A stretch of DNA of 52,554 nucleotides from Candidatus Butyricicoccus avistercoris (GCA_019113005.1 DXIE01000036.1:1-52554), one strand, 5' to 3'. Numbered from the stretch's first letter, positions 38,088 to 46,571 are shown. Made by a program: numbers and translations. The notes: generated by a model from the letters alone, not told the origin.

Positions 38088-39587
38088 TTATTCGCCAGCA
38101 TGTTTAATGCCCAAAATATCAAGCTCTTTTTGAGTAAGACCAATACCACGAAGCATTAGTCTATTACCTCTTAAAGCCTCAATGGAGTTAATACCCATAC
38201 CGCCCATCATTTCTTCTAGCTCATGGTTCCAAGCTGTAACAAGGTTTACAAGTCGTTTTGCACCGATTTCTGGATTTAAGCGTTTAACTAAATCCTCTCT
38301 TTGAGTTGCTATACCCCAGTTACATTTACCAGTCTGACAAGTACGGCATAAATGACAGCCAAGGGCTAAAAGTGCAGCAGTTGCAATATAACATGCATCA
38401 GCACCCAGTAAAATTGCTTTCATAAGGTCGCTAGAATTTCGAATAGAACCGCCAACAACAATAGAAACCTTATCTCTTATACCCTCGTCACGAAGTCTTT
38501 GGTCAACCGCTGCAAGAGCAAGCTCAACAGGAATACCCACACTGTCACGAATACGGGTAGGAGCTGCACCAGTTCCACCTCTATAACCATCAATACAGAT
38601 AATATCCGCACCCGAGCGGGCAATACCAGATGCAATAGCTGAAACATTATGCACAGCCGCAATTTTGACCATAACAGGCTTTTTATAGTTAGTAGCCTCT
38701 TTTATTGAGTAAACAAGCTGACGTAAATCTTCAATAGAATAAATATCATGGTGAGGAGCAGGAGAAATAGCATCAGTATTTTCTGGTATCATACGGGTTT
38801 TTGAAATATCAGCACCAACTTTTATGCTTGGAAGATGACCGCCAATACCTGGTTTTGCACCTTGACCCATTTTAATTTCAATAGCTGCACCTGCATTTAA
38901 ATAATCTGTATGCACACCAAAACGACCAGATGCGACTTGAACAATAGTGTTTGCACCATATTCATAAAAATCCTTATGCAAACCGCCCTCACCTGTGTTA
39001 TAGCAAATGCCAAGCTCTCTTGCTGCTTTTGCTAAAGCTGCATGAGCATTATAAGAGATAGAACCATAACTCATAGCAGAAAACATAACAGGCATATTAA
39101 GCTCAATATGTGGTGGTAAATTATCAATTAAGTTGCCGTTTTCATTACGTTCGATTTTTCCCGCTTTTTTGCCTAAAAATGTTCTGGTTTCCATAGGCTC
39201 ACGCAGTGGGTCAATAGGTGGATTTGTAACCTGAGATGCATTTATTAAAATTTTATCCCAGTAAATAGGGTGCTGTTCTGGATTGCCCATTGAAGAAAGT
39301 AACACACCGCCTGTTTCTGCCTGACGATAAATTTCAGTTATTGCCTTTTCAGTCCAGTTTGCATTTTCCTTGAATGTGTGGTCGGTTTTTACTATTTTTA
39401 ATGCTCTAGTTGGGCAAATGGCAACGCATCTATGACAGTTTACACATTTACTTTCATCGCAAGTCATCATTTTTAAGTTTTCATCATAACCATGTACTTC
39501 ATTTGCACATTGTCTTTCACAAGCACGACAATTTATACAGCGGCTTGGATTGCGAATTACTTCAAATTGTGGATATAACATATTCAC
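38088..39587 (-). CDS. Glutamate synthase FMN subunit with ferredoxin domain (split GltB)
   Basis: A 499-residue protein. An N-terminal 8Fe ferredoxin-like domain has CINCRACERQC (C17, C20, C23, C27) and CVNCHRCVAICP (C48, C51, C54, C58). The FMN-binding glutamate synthase barrel follows, with PVMFSAMSYGSISYNAHAAL, GEGGLHKDF, GQGAKPGIGGHLP, GYRGGTGAAPTRI and VVGGSIRNSSDLMKAILLGA. Near residues 405-420 is another Cys cluster, CHLCRTCQTGKC, probably the 3Fe-4S site. The likely start is a GTG overlapping the previous gene's stop (GTGA), 9 bases after GGAGG. No NAD(P)H-binding GltD gene is adjacent, so the electron donor may be ferredoxin. Confidence 0.92.
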   Translation of the reverse strand: MNMLYPQFEVIRNPSRCINCRACERQCANEVHGYDENLKMMTCDESKCVNCHRCVAICPTRALKIVKTDHTFKENANWTEKAITEIYRQAETGGVLLSSMGNPEQHPIYWDKILINASQVTNPPIDPLREPMETRTFLGKKAGKIERNENGNLIDNLPPHIELNMPVMFSAMSYGSISYNAHAALAKAARELGICYNTGEGGLHKDFYEYGANTIVQVASGRFGVHTDYLNAGAAIEIKMGQGAKPGIGGHLPSIKVGADISKTRMIPENTDAISPAPHHDIYSIEDLRQLVYSIKEATNYKKPVMVKIAAVHNVSAIASGIARSGADIICIDGYRGGTGAAPTRIRDSVGIPVELALAAVDQRLRDEGIRDKVSIVVGGSIRNSSDLMKAILLGADACYIATAALLALGCHLCRTCQTGKCNWGIATQREDLVKRLNPEIGAKRLVNLVTAWNHELEEMMGGMGINSIEALRGNRLMLRGIGLTQKELDILGIKHAGE

Positions 39588-40684
39588 TTTGCGTTACCTC
39601 CTTTATTCAGTGTTAAAATTACAGGCTCGCCACCTCGTGGAGCGTAAATTTTATCAAATTCTGGCTGCATAATTCTGATTGCACATTCTTCTGATGCGAT
39701 ATAAACAGTTTCATCTTTTTCGCCTACAACCATAGAACGTAGTTTTAATCTATCATTGAGTGCCATCATACCGCCCTCAAACCCTACCAAAATAGAGAAA
39801 GGTCCAGTAACAAGTAAAGATGCAAAAGCATTTCTAAGATATGTTAAACGCTTTTTCTCCTCCTCTGGTTTTTTCTCAATAGTAGACCAGAAAGGTGCTG
39901 CAATTACATTTGCAATTTCACTATAATTTAAACCTATTCTGCGGTTTAAGTAATCGACGATATAAGTTATAGCCTCGGTATCTGTTAAAAGGTCGCAAGA
40001 ATATCCAAACATCTCAATAAATCGTCTATTTGCATCATAAGAGGATATCTCACCGTTATGCACAACTGTTGTGTCAAGTAGTGCAAATGGGTGAGCACCA
40101 CCCCACCAACCTGGTGTATTTGTTGGATAACGACCATGACAAGTCCAAGAGTAAGCCTCATAATTTTCCAGCATATAATATTCGCCTACATCTTCTGGAA
40201 AACCGCTTGCTTTAAATACACCGACATTCTTACCAGATGAGAATATATATGCACCCTTAATATTATGGTTTGCATGAATGACTTTACGCACCACAAATTC
40301 TTTTTCATCGAGCTGAGAAAATGCAAGAACGGTTGAAAGTGGTTGCACAAAGTATCTAAAAATCATAGGTTCATCGGTAATTCTTGGGTGACGTCTAGTA
40401 GGAATTTTCGCCATAGCAATTATATCGAAGTTTTCCTTTAAAAAGGTTTCACACTCATCTTTTGCACGGTTTGAGTCATAAAAAATATGAAAAGCATAAT
40501 CATTTTTAAACTCTGGATAAATACCATAAGCTGCAAAGCCACCGCCTAAACCATTTGAACGGTCATGCATAGTTGAAATGGATTTTATAATCCTTTCACC
40601 GTTTTCTCTTTTGCCATCTTTATGAAAAATACCTGCGATTGCACAACCCGCAGGGATACGAACCTGACCTTCTTTTAAAAGCAT
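39584..40684 (-). CDS. Glutamate synthase amidotransferase subunit (split GltB)
   Basis: A 366-residue class II glutamine amidotransferase that releases ammonia from glutamine for glutamate synthase. The N-terminal nucleophile is probably Cys 14 (PAGCAIAGIFHKDG), implying removal of a 13-residue leader; HGRYPTNTPGWWGGAHPFAL, VVHNGEISSYDANRRF and DTEAITYIVDYL are the conserved glutamine-site segments. It corresponds to the first domain of bacterial GltB, encoded separately as in Archaea and many Clostridia. Start: ATG after AAAGGAGG. It is the first gene of the operon, behind a long leader with terminator-like hairpins. Confidence 0.9.
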   Translation of the reverse strand: MLLKEGQVRIPAGCAIAGIFHKDGKRENGERIIKSISTMHDRSNGLGGGFAAYGIYPEFKNDYAFHIFYDSNRAKDECETFLKENFDIIAMAKIPTRRHPRITDEPMIFRYFVQPLSTVLAFSQLDEKEFVVRKVIHANHNIKGAYIFSSGKNVGVFKASGFPEDVGEYYMLENYEAYSWTCHGRYPTNTPGWWGGAHPFALLDTTVVHNGEISSYDANRRFIEMFGYSCDLLTDTEAITYIVDYLNRRIGLNYSEIANVIAAPFWSTIEKKPEEEKKRLTYLRNAFASLLVTGPFSILVGFEGGMMALNDRLKLRSMVVGEKDETVYIASEECAIRIMQPEFDKIYAPRGGEPVILTLNKGGNAK

Positions 40685-40717
40685 GGTTACTTTCCTCCTT
40701 TAAAAAAACATATAAAA

Positions 40718-40743
40718 GCAGCCTATTATATAAAAATGGCTGC
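40718..40743 (-). terminator. Second hairpin with T tract in the GOGAT leader
   Basis: GCAGCC (minus strand) pairs with GGCTGC across a 14-base A/T loop and is followed by TTTTATATG. It lies between the first attenuator and the ribosome binding site; only 6 bp, so weak. Confidence 0.45.
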
Positions 40744-40746
40744 AAA

Positions 40747-40766
40747 TTTCAGCATCTATGCTGAAA
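40747..40766 (-). promoter_or_regulatory. Hexaloop hairpin between the two leader terminators
   Basis: On the minus strand TTTCAGC and GCTGAAA close a loop ATAGAT, which has A at position 1 and G at position 4 as ANTAR loops do. It lies just ahead of the weak second terminator hairpin. Confidence 0.4.
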
Positions 40767-40776
40767 AAACAAAAAA

Positions 40777-40834
40777 AGACGTCCATTCAAAAGACAGTAA
40801 GATTATTTTCTTACTATCCTCTGAATGAACGCCT
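40777..40834 (-). terminator. Attenuator terminator in the GOGAT operon leader
   Basis: A continuous 26-bp stem with several G-U pairs (40777-40802 / 40809-40834) and a 6-base loop, followed on the minus strand by a T7 run. It lies inside the leader, about 90 bases before the first start codon, so it must be bypassed to express the operon. Confidence 0.85.
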
Positions 40835-40842
40835 TTGTTCAT
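40793..40842 (-). promoter_or_regulatory. Probable ANTAR two-hairpin antiterminator of the GOGAT operon
   Basis: P1 (40825-40842): ATGAAC and GTTCAT close the hexaloop AAAGGC (A1, G4). P2 (40793-40818): a 10-bp stem with hexaloop AAATAA (A1 but T4, so not canonical). P1 uses the 5' arm of the terminator, making P1 and full terminator mutually exclusive. Confidence 0.65.
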
Positions 40843-40848
40843 GCGTTT

Positions 40849-40877
40849 ATTTTATAATATATAATGCTTTTGGTCAA
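40849..40877 (-). promoter_or_regulatory. GOGAT operon promoter
   Basis: Minus strand -35 TTGACC (40872-40877), 17-base spacer, -10 TAAAAT (40849-40854). The predicted start is near 40842, right at the first attenuator hairpin. Confidence 0.65.
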
Positions 40878-41010
40878 GAGAAAATGCATAAAAATGCAAG
40901 GTGAGAAACACTTTCTTGCAAATTATATAAAACACCGCTTGTCTTTGACATGTCTATTTGTAAAATACTTCAAAAGTTTAGATTAAAGCTAAAAAGTTAT
41001 AAAAACCCGC

Positions 41011-41039
41011 TTGACAATCTGGAAAATACAGCCTATAAT
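41011..41039 (+). promoter_or_regulatory. glnN promoter
   Basis: TTGACA (41011-41016), 17-base spacer, TATAAT (41034-41039): full consensus. The transcript should start near 41046, six bases before the first hexaloop hairpin. Confidence 0.85.
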
Positions 41040-41051
41040 TTGGCACAGAAA

Positions 41052-41081
41052 CAGCAAAGGTGCTGAGGTCAAAGACGACTT
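41052..41081 (+). promoter_or_regulatory. ANTAR two-hexaloop antiterminator of glnN
   Basis: P1 (41052-41065): CAGC, loop AAAGGT, GCTG. P2 (41066-41081): AGGTC, loop AAAGAC, GACTT with one G-U pair. Both loops have six bases with A at position 1 and G at position 4, the ANTAR recognition rule. P1 shares bases 41056-41065 with the terminator stem, so the two folds exclude each other. Confidence 0.85.
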
Positions 41082-41097
41082 CAGCACCTTTTTTTAT
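41056..41097 (+). terminator. Attenuator terminator in the glnN leader
   Basis: AAAGGTGCTGAGGTC (41056-41070) pairs with GACTTCAGCACCTTT (41077-41091) around AAAGAC, followed by a T run to 41096. It ends about 50 bases before the glnN start codon. Confidence 0.9.
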
Positions 41098-41143
41098 TGG
41101 TTATTTATTAAACATTATGTTTTTTTATAGGAGGCAAAAGAAG

Positions 41144-43219
41144 ATGCGTAAAGTTCCTGAAATGTTTGGCAGTATGGTATTTAACGAAACTGCTATGAAA
41201 GAACGCTTTCCAAAGCATGTATACAAAGCTTTAAAGCGTACAATGACCGAAGGCACTGCACTAGACCCACAAATTGCCGATGTTGTAGCAAATGCAATGA
41301 AAGATTGGGCTATTGAAAAGGGTGCAACACATTTTACACACTGGTTTCAGCCAATGACAGGCATTACAGCCGAAAAACATGACTCTTTCCTATCCCCTAG
41401 CACAGACGGCACAGTCATCATGGAATTTTCTGGCAAAGAGCTTATCAAAGGCGAACCAGATGCATCTTCTTTCCCATCTGGCGGTTTAAGAGCTACATTT
41501 GAGGCTAGAGGATATACGGCTTGGGACCCAACTTCTTATGCATTTATTAAAGACCATACACTTTGTATTCCAACTGCATTTTGTTCTTACACAGGTCAAG
41601 TGCTTGATAAGAAAACACCTTTACTACGTTCTATGGATGCAATCAGCAAAGAAGCTTGCAGAGTTTTAAAGCTGTTTGGCAAGGACTGCAAACGAGTTAC
41701 AACAACTGTAGGACCAGAACAAGAGTATTTTCTTATCAATAAATCTGACTATGCAAAACGCCCTGATTTAGTTATCACAGGCAGAACGCTATTCGGTGCA
41801 AAAGCTCCTAAGGGTCAAGAAATGGAAGACCATTACTTTGGCTCTATCCGTCCACGAGTTAAGGCTTTTATGGAGGATTTAGACGAGGCTTTGTGGGAGC
41901 TTGGTATTTATTCCAAAACCGAACACAATGAAGTTGCACCATGTCAGCATGAAATGGCACCAATTTTCACAACAACCAATATTGCAACCGACCACAACCA
42001 ACTTACGATGGAAATTATGAAAAAGGTTGCAGATAAACATGGTTTTGTTTGCCTGCTGCATGAAAAGCCATTTGAGGGCATAAATGGTTCTGGTAAGCAT
42101 AATAACTGGTCTATCTCCACAGACAGCGGTGAAAACCTGCTTGAGCCTGGTAAGTCTCCATCTGAAAATGTGCAGTTTTTACTATTCTTAACCGCAGTTA
42201 TAAAGGCTGTTGATGAATATCAAGATTTAATGAGAATTTCTGTTGCATCTGCTGGCAATGACCATAGACTTGGTGCAAATGAAGCTCCACCTGCTATTAT
42301 GTCGATGTTTGTAGGCGAAGAACTGGAAGCAATTCTTGATTCTATTGTATCTGGTACAGATTATACAGATGTATCTAGAACAATGATGAGCATTGGTGCA
42401 ACTGTACTTCCTGCAATTCCAAAGGATACAACTGACAGAAACCGTACTTCCCCATTTGCTTTTACTGGCAATAAATTTGAATTTAGAATGTTAGGCTCTG
42501 CTCTAAATATCGCTTGTCCTAATATTATGTTAAATACCGCTGTTGCAGAAGCACTTAGCCAGTTTGCAGATGAGCTTGAAAAAGCAGATGATTTCAATGC
42601 CGCACTTGGCACACTAATTCAGCGTGAAATCAAAGCACATAAGAGAATTATCTTCAATGGCAATGGTTATGGCGATGAATGGCCAATAGAAGCAGAAAAG
42701 CGTGGACTTTTAAATTTAAAATCCACTCCTGATGCACTTCCTCATTATACAGCTCAAAAGAATTTAGATTTATTTGCAAAGCATGGTGTTTACACTGAGG
42801 AGGAAATGAAATCCCGTCAAGAAATTCTGCTTGAGGAATACGCAAAAACCATTCAAATTGAAGCTCTAACTTCACTTGATATGCTTGGAAAACTGATTAT
42901 TCCAGCAGCAGTAAACTATTCTGGCAAGGTTGCAGACAGTGTAAATGCAAAGGCAAAGCTTGGAATTGAATGTCCTATGGAGGTAGCACTCGTTAGAGAG
43001 CTTGCAGAGAAAACTTCACTTCTAATGAAAAAACGCAATGCACTTGAAGAAAGTCTCAATTCTATTCCAGAAGATGCAGAAAATGCTGCAAAATATTATC
43101 ATGAAGTTGTAATTCCTGCAATGGACGATGCAAGACGTCTTGCAGATGCACTTGAAGGCAAAATTGCAAAAGAAGATTATCCACTTCCAACTTATGGCGA
43201 TTTACTATTCTACGTTTAA
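41144..43219 (+). CDS. glnN: Glutamine synthetase, type III
   Basis: A 691-residue GSIII (Bacteroides/clostridial type) enzyme making glutamine from ammonia and glutamate. Visible signatures are [82 protein letters not shown] and [16 protein letters not shown]. The length is in the usual 690-730 range. Start: ATG after TAGGAGGCAAAAGAAG; a longer in-frame ORF that would run through the leader terminator is an artefact. It has its own strong promoter and an ANTAR-type attenuator, is divergent from the GOGAT operon and is followed 79 bases later by the amt-PII gene. Confidence 0.96.
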   Translation: MRKVPEMFGSMVFNETAMKERFPKHVYKALKRTMTEGTALDPQIADVVANAMKDWAIEKGATHFTHWFQPMTGITAEKHDSFLSPSTDGTVIMEFSGKELIKGEPDASSFPSGGLRATFEARGYTAWDPTSYAFIKDHTLCIPTAFCSYTGQVLDKKTPLLRSMDAISKEACRVLKLFGKDCKRVTTTVGPEQEYFLINKSDYAKRPDLVITGRTLFGAKAPKGQEMEDHYFGSIRPRVKAFMEDLDEALWELGIYSKTEHNEVAPCQHEMAPIFTTTNIATDHNQLTMEIMKKVADKHGFVCLLHEKPFEGINGSGKHNNWSISTDSGENLLEPGKSPSENVQFLLFLTAVIKAVDEYQDLMRISVASAGNDHRLGANEAPPAIMSMFVGEELEAILDSIVSGTDYTDVSRTMMSIGATVLPAIPKDTTDRNRTSPFAFTGNKFEFRMLGSALNIACPNIMLNTAVAEALSQFADELEKADDFNAALGTLIQREIKAHKRIIFNGNGYGDEWPIEAEKRGLLNLKSTPDALPHYTAQKNLDLFAKHGVYTEEEMKSRQEILLEEYAKTIQIEALTSLDMLGKLIIPAAVNYSGKVADSVNAKAKLGIECPMEVALVRELAEKTSLLMKKRNALEESLNSIPEDAENAAKYYHEVVIPAMDDARRLADALEGKIAKEDYPLPTYGDLLFYV

Positions 43220-43232
43220 TATTTTTCACTCA

Positions 43233-43277
43233 TACACAAAGGCGTGTACTTGTTTTTCAAGTATACGTCTTTTTTTA
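43233..43277 (+). terminator. Attenuator between glnN and amt with ANTAR-like hexaloop
   Basis: The terminator stem is 13 bp (43240-43252 / 43258-43270, some G-U) with a TTTTT loop and a T run. Ahead of it TACAC and GTGTA (43233-43248) close the hexaloop AAAGGC (A1, G4), whose last bases start the terminator arm, as in the other two leaders. A canonical second hexaloop is missing here. Confidence 0.75.
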
Positions 43278-43298
43278 TAAACTAAGGGGGTTTTTAAA

Positions 43299-45017
43299 AT
43301 GAATATCACAAACTTAGCAAGTGCTTTAGACACTGGTTGGATGCTTATTGGTGCAGCACTGGTATTTTTCATGCAAGCGGGCTTTGCAATGGTAGAAACA
43401 GGCTTTACCAGAGCGAAAAATGCTGGTAACATCATAATGAAAAACTTAATGGACTTTTGTTTAGGCACACCGCTTTTCTGGTTTATCGGCTTTGGACTGA
43501 TGTTTGGTGCAGGTGGTAAATTTATCGGCACTCTTGATTTTTTTGCAGATGGCGTTGTAGGTGAAGGCTACAACTGGGGAACACTCATTTTCCAAACAGT
43601 ATTCTGTGCAACAGCTGCAACTATTGTGTCTGGTGCAATGGCTGAAAGAACTAAGTTCTCGGCTTATTGTGTATATTCCGCTATTATTTCAGCTGTAATT
43701 TATCCTATTTCTGGTCACTGGATTTGGGGTGGCGGCTGGCTTAGTGAACTAGGTTTCCATGATTTTGCTGGTTCTGCTGCTGTACACTTAGTAGGTGGTG
43801 TAGCTGCTTTTGTAGGTGCGAAAATTCTCGGTGCTAGAATTGGCAAATATGATAAAGATGGTAAACCTCGTGCAATTTTAGGTCACTCGTTGACACTTGG
43901 TGCACTCGGTGTGTTTATCCTCTGGTTCTGTTGGTTTGGTTTTAATGGCGGCTCTACCGTTGCATTATCTGGTGGTGCAGACGAAACCGCAGCTCGTGTA
44001 TTTGTAACAACCAACTTATCTGCTGCTATGGCAACTGTCACTGTTTTAGCAATCACTTGGATTAGATATAAAAAACCTGATATTTCTATGACACTTAACG
44101 GCTCTTTAGCAGGTTTAGTGGCAGTTACCGCAGGTTGTGACACCGTAACCCCAATGGGTGCGGCAGCTATTGGTATTATCGCTGGTTTTGTTGTTGTGTT
44201 TGGCATTGAATTCATCGACCAGAAACTAAAAATTGATGACCCAGTAGGTGCTGTTGGTGTACATGGTATGTGTGGTGCTGTTGGTACATTACTTGTAGGT
44301 GTGTTTGGATATTATGAATATGGCACAAATAATGTAAATCCAGTAGGTTTGGTTTATGGTGGTGGTTTTAATGCACTGCTTGTACAATTTATAGGTGTAA
44401 TCAGTGTTATTGCATGGGTAAGCATTACCATGACTATTGCATTTTTAATTATTAAAAACACAATGGGACTTCGTGTATCTAAAGAAGAAGAAATCATGGG
44501 TCTTGACATTCAGGAACATGGTATCAGCTCTGCATATGCCGATTTCATGCCAGTTCCACAGATTTTAGGCACAAAAGCAGGTCAAAAACTTGCAGAAAGC
44601 TTAGAGTCTGACGTTGCAACCGAAACTGTACCTGTAATTAAGCTTGATGAAGATACAAAAACAGATGGCAAAATTCATAAGATTGTTATTGTGACTAAAC
44701 ATTCTCGCTTAGAGGCTTTAAAAGAGGCTATGAATAATATTGGTGTTACTGGTATGACAGTAACAAATGTTATTGGTGTAGGTCAGCAAATGGGTGCAAG
44801 TGAATATTATCGTGGTGCAAAATTGGATATTACACTACTTCCTAAGATTAAAATGGAAATTGTAGTTACAGCAATCCCAGTTGAAACAGTAGTAAACACC
44901 GCAAAAGATGTGTTATACACTGGACATATTGGAGATGGTAAGATTTTCGTATATGAAGCTCAAAATGTTGTTAAGGTTCGTACAGGTGAAACGGGCTATG
45001 ATGCTCTACAAGACTAA
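43299..45017 (+). CDS. amt: Ammonium transporter fused to a PII regulatory domain
   Basis: A 572-residue fusion. Residues about 1-415 are an 11-helix Amt channel with MQAGFAMVETGFTRAKNAGN, AAVHLVGG (first pore His) and VGVHGMCGAVGTL (second pore His). After a linker of about 50 residues, 465-572 are a complete PII domain: KIHKIVIVTKHSRLEALKEA, a T-loop GQQMGASEYYRGA with Tyr at the usual modification site, and the ATP site TGHIGDGKIFV / RTGE. PII proteins normally plug Amt channels when nitrogen is ample; here the regulator is tethered. Start: ATG after AAGGGGG. It lies behind an ANTAR-like attenuator, probably read through from glnN. Confidence 0.95.
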   Translation: MNITNLASALDTGWMLIGAALVFFMQAGFAMVETGFTRAKNAGNIIMKNLMDFCLGTPLFWFIGFGLMFGAGGKFIGTLDFFADGVVGEGYNWGTLIFQTVFCATAATIVSGAMAERTKFSAYCVYSAIISAVIYPISGHWIWGGGWLSELGFHDFAGSAAVHLVGGVAAFVGAKILGARIGKYDKDGKPRAILGHSLTLGALGVFILWFCWFGFNGGSTVALSGGADETAARVFVTTNLSAAMATVTVLAITWIRYKKPDISMTLNGSLAGLVAVTAGCDTVTPMGAAAIGIIAGFVVVFGIEFIDQKLKIDDPVGAVGVHGMCGAVGTLLVGVFGYYEYGTNNVNPVGLVYGGGFNALLVQFIGVISVIAWVSITMTIAFLIIKNTMGLRVSKEEEIMGLDIQEHGISSAYADFMPVPQILGTKAGQKLAESLESDVATETVPVIKLDEDTKTDGKIHKIVIVTKHSRLEALKEAMNNIGVTGMTVTNVIGVGQQMGASEYYRGAKLDITLLPKIKMEIVVTAIPVETVVNTAKDVLYTGHIGDGKIFVYEAQNVVKVRTGETGYDALQD

Positions 45018-45046
45018 AAAAATCCGCCTATAAAGGCGGATTTTTT
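45017..45046. terminator. Bidirectional terminator between amt and the small Cys-rich gene
   Basis: A 13-bp stem (45017-45029 / 45034-45046) with a 4-base loop, starting right at the amt stop codon and flanked by A and T tracts. It overlaps the end of the convergent small gene. Confidence 0.85.
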
Positions 45047-45215
45047 AATTTTGCTTTCTAACAATGCTATAATCATCACCGTTTCTATAATATGGGCATG
45101 TACTATAAAAACCTTGCATTTGTCTTGCGGCTACATCTTCGTCCCATACCATATCACATATATACTCGTCGTACTCATCATCGTACTGACCATACATACA
45201 GGTTTCACATTGCAT
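45045..45215 (-). CDS. Small Cys-rich protein (DUF6472-like)
   Basis: A 56-residue ORF, MQCETCMYGQYDDEYDEYIC onward, ending CPYYRNGDDYSIVRKQN. A CxxC pair at the N-terminus, a Cys at 20 and a Cys-Pro-Tyr-Tyr-Arg motif at 40 form a probable four-Cys metal site in a very acidic, Tyr-rich protein. Small proteins of this pattern are common in Clostridia and I believe they are filed as DUF6472; function unknown. The ATG lies 14 bases after the stop of the PpiC foldase gene with AAGAGTGA upstream, so the two are probably co-transcribed. It ends inside the terminator shared with amt. Confidence 0.8.
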   Translation of the reverse strand: MQCETCMYGQYDDEYDEYICDMVWDEDVAARQMQGFYSTCPYYRNGDDYSIVRKQN

Positions 45216-45229
45216 AATTAATCACTCTT

Positions 45230-46423
45230 TTATTCAGCAGATGAGCTTGCGGCACTTGAAGATGCAGCACCATCTGTATTAGTTGATGATGTGCCATCAT
45301 CAGTGGCGGAAGAAGACCCACCGAGCAAGTCCTCCATAGAAGGCACATTTCCTGCTTCCTCACCTAAAATATCTGTTATTGTTAAATCCTCATGACCTTC
45401 TGGATAAGTAACTTCTGCTTCACTCATCCACTGCTCTATTAAACTATCTATGGTCATGCCAGTTAAGTTATACACAAGCTGTGGACGATAAGCGTCATAA
45501 TCCTCATCTGTTAACTTTTCACGCTTGATGATATGCCAACCATAATCAGATTTAACTGGTTCAGATGAAATCTCACCAATTTCAAGAGCTTCTGTACCCT
45601 TTACAAACTCATCAACAAAGCTTCCATCATCTTGGAAAATATATCCGTTAGGATTTGTTGCAAGACCAGTATCTTCGCTATACTTATTCATCAGCTCGTC
45701 AAAATCTGCACCATCTGCAAGCTCCTGCTGAATTTGCTTGACAAGTGCTTCTTTTTCAGCTAAAGCATCGCCAGTCAGCTCATTGCCATACTCGTCAGTA
45801 TTCATAATTAAAATATGTTTAGCTTTATAGAATTTTTCAAATTCTGCTTTAATTTCGTCCTCAGCTGGGGCATTTTCACCACCCACACCAAAATAATAAT
45901 CATTTAAAGCTTCATAGTAATAGCCTTGGGCAAAGATATTATTGTACATTTCTTCGTCCATACCCATTGACTGAAGCCACTCATCAAAAGTCATACCCTG
46001 TTCAGCAAGTTTGGAAATTGTCTGATTTTTAGTTTGTTTTAAATCCCAAGCAGAACCACGCCAAGTTTTATTGCGAGCCTCATCTAGGCTTAAACCAAGC
46101 TCATTAAATTTTTCAACTACTGTACGAGCATATAAGCAGTTGTTATCAGTAGCTGCTACAAGCTGCTGAACAGCCTCTGGATACATACTCCAAAGGTACT
46201 GACCCATACCATAGCTATTTTCCATCATAGCTTTACAATAACTATAATAATCTACATATTCATTTTTCAGAATATCAGTACCATTTATAATCATCATAAC
46301 TTCTTTATCAGATGTATCTACTGCATAAGCCACATCAGGCAAACCAATTTGAACGGTTGCACCCAAGCAAACAGCTGTCATAACAGCGGTAGCAGCAATA
46401 CGTTTTACATAGCCTTTAACCAT
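45230..46423 (-). CDS. Secreted PpiC-type peptidyl-prolyl isomerase / foldase
   Basis: A 397-residue exported protein of the PrsA/SurA type. The N-terminus is a signal peptide (MVKGYVKRIAATAVMTAVCL, predicted cleavage after VAYA near residue 34) without a clear lipobox, so it may be soluble rather than a lipoprotein. A SurA-like helical region follows; the parvulin domain spans about 205-310 (KAKHILIMNTDEYGNE; FDELMNKYSEDTGLATNPNG; SDYGWHIIKRE). The C-terminus is a Ser/Ala/Thr-rich low-complexity tail. It has its own promoter. It should help fold secreted proteins outside the membrane. Confidence 0.88.
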   Translation of the reverse strand: MVKGYVKRIAATAVMTAVCLGATVQIGLPDVAYAVDTSDKEVMMIINGTDILKNEYVDYYSYCKAMMENSYGMGQYLWSMYPEAVQQLVAATDNNCLYARTVVEKFNELGLSLDEARNKTWRGSAWDLKQTKNQTISKLAEQGMTFDEWLQSMGMDEEMYNNIFAQGYYYEALNDYYFGVGGENAPAEDEIKAEFEKFYKAKHILIMNTDEYGNELTGDALAEKEALVKQIQQELADGADFDELMNKYSEDTGLATNPNGYIFQDDGSFVDEFVKGTEALEIGEISSEPVKSDYGWHIIKREKLTDEDYDAYRPQLVYNLTGMTIDSLIEQWMSEAEVTYPEGHEDLTITDILGEEAGNVPSMEDLLGGSSSATDDGTSSTNTDGAASSSAASSSAE

Positions 46424-46464
46424 AATTCATTATCTCCTATTTAGAATTTGTGCAATACTGGGTT

Positions 46465-46493
46465 ATTATAACACTTTGAATAGAGAAACTCAA
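46465..46493 (-). promoter_or_regulatory. Promoter of the PpiC foldase gene
   Basis: Minus strand -35 TTGAGT (46488-46493), 17-base spacer, -10 TATAAT (46465-46470), 41 bases before the start codon and downstream of the rplT terminator. Confidence 0.7.
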
Positions 46494-46534
46494 TAATTTC
46501 CCAAAAGCATCACAAAATTAACACAAAAAACAAA

Positions 46535-46559
46535 AAGACCAGATTTTTAATCTGGTCTT
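46535..46559 (-). terminator. Terminator of infC-rpmI-rplT
   Basis: An 11-bp stem (46535-46545 / 46549-46559) with a 3-base loop, followed by TTTGTTTTTT on the minus strand, 12 bases after the rplT stop. Confidence 0.85.
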
Positions 46560-46571
46560 AAATATTTGAAA

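Noticed and set aside
41060-41143. N-terminal extension of glnN starting inside the leader
   Set aside because: It would translate the terminator hairpin and T tract; the ATG at 41144 has a strong AGGAGG site and gives the family N-terminus.
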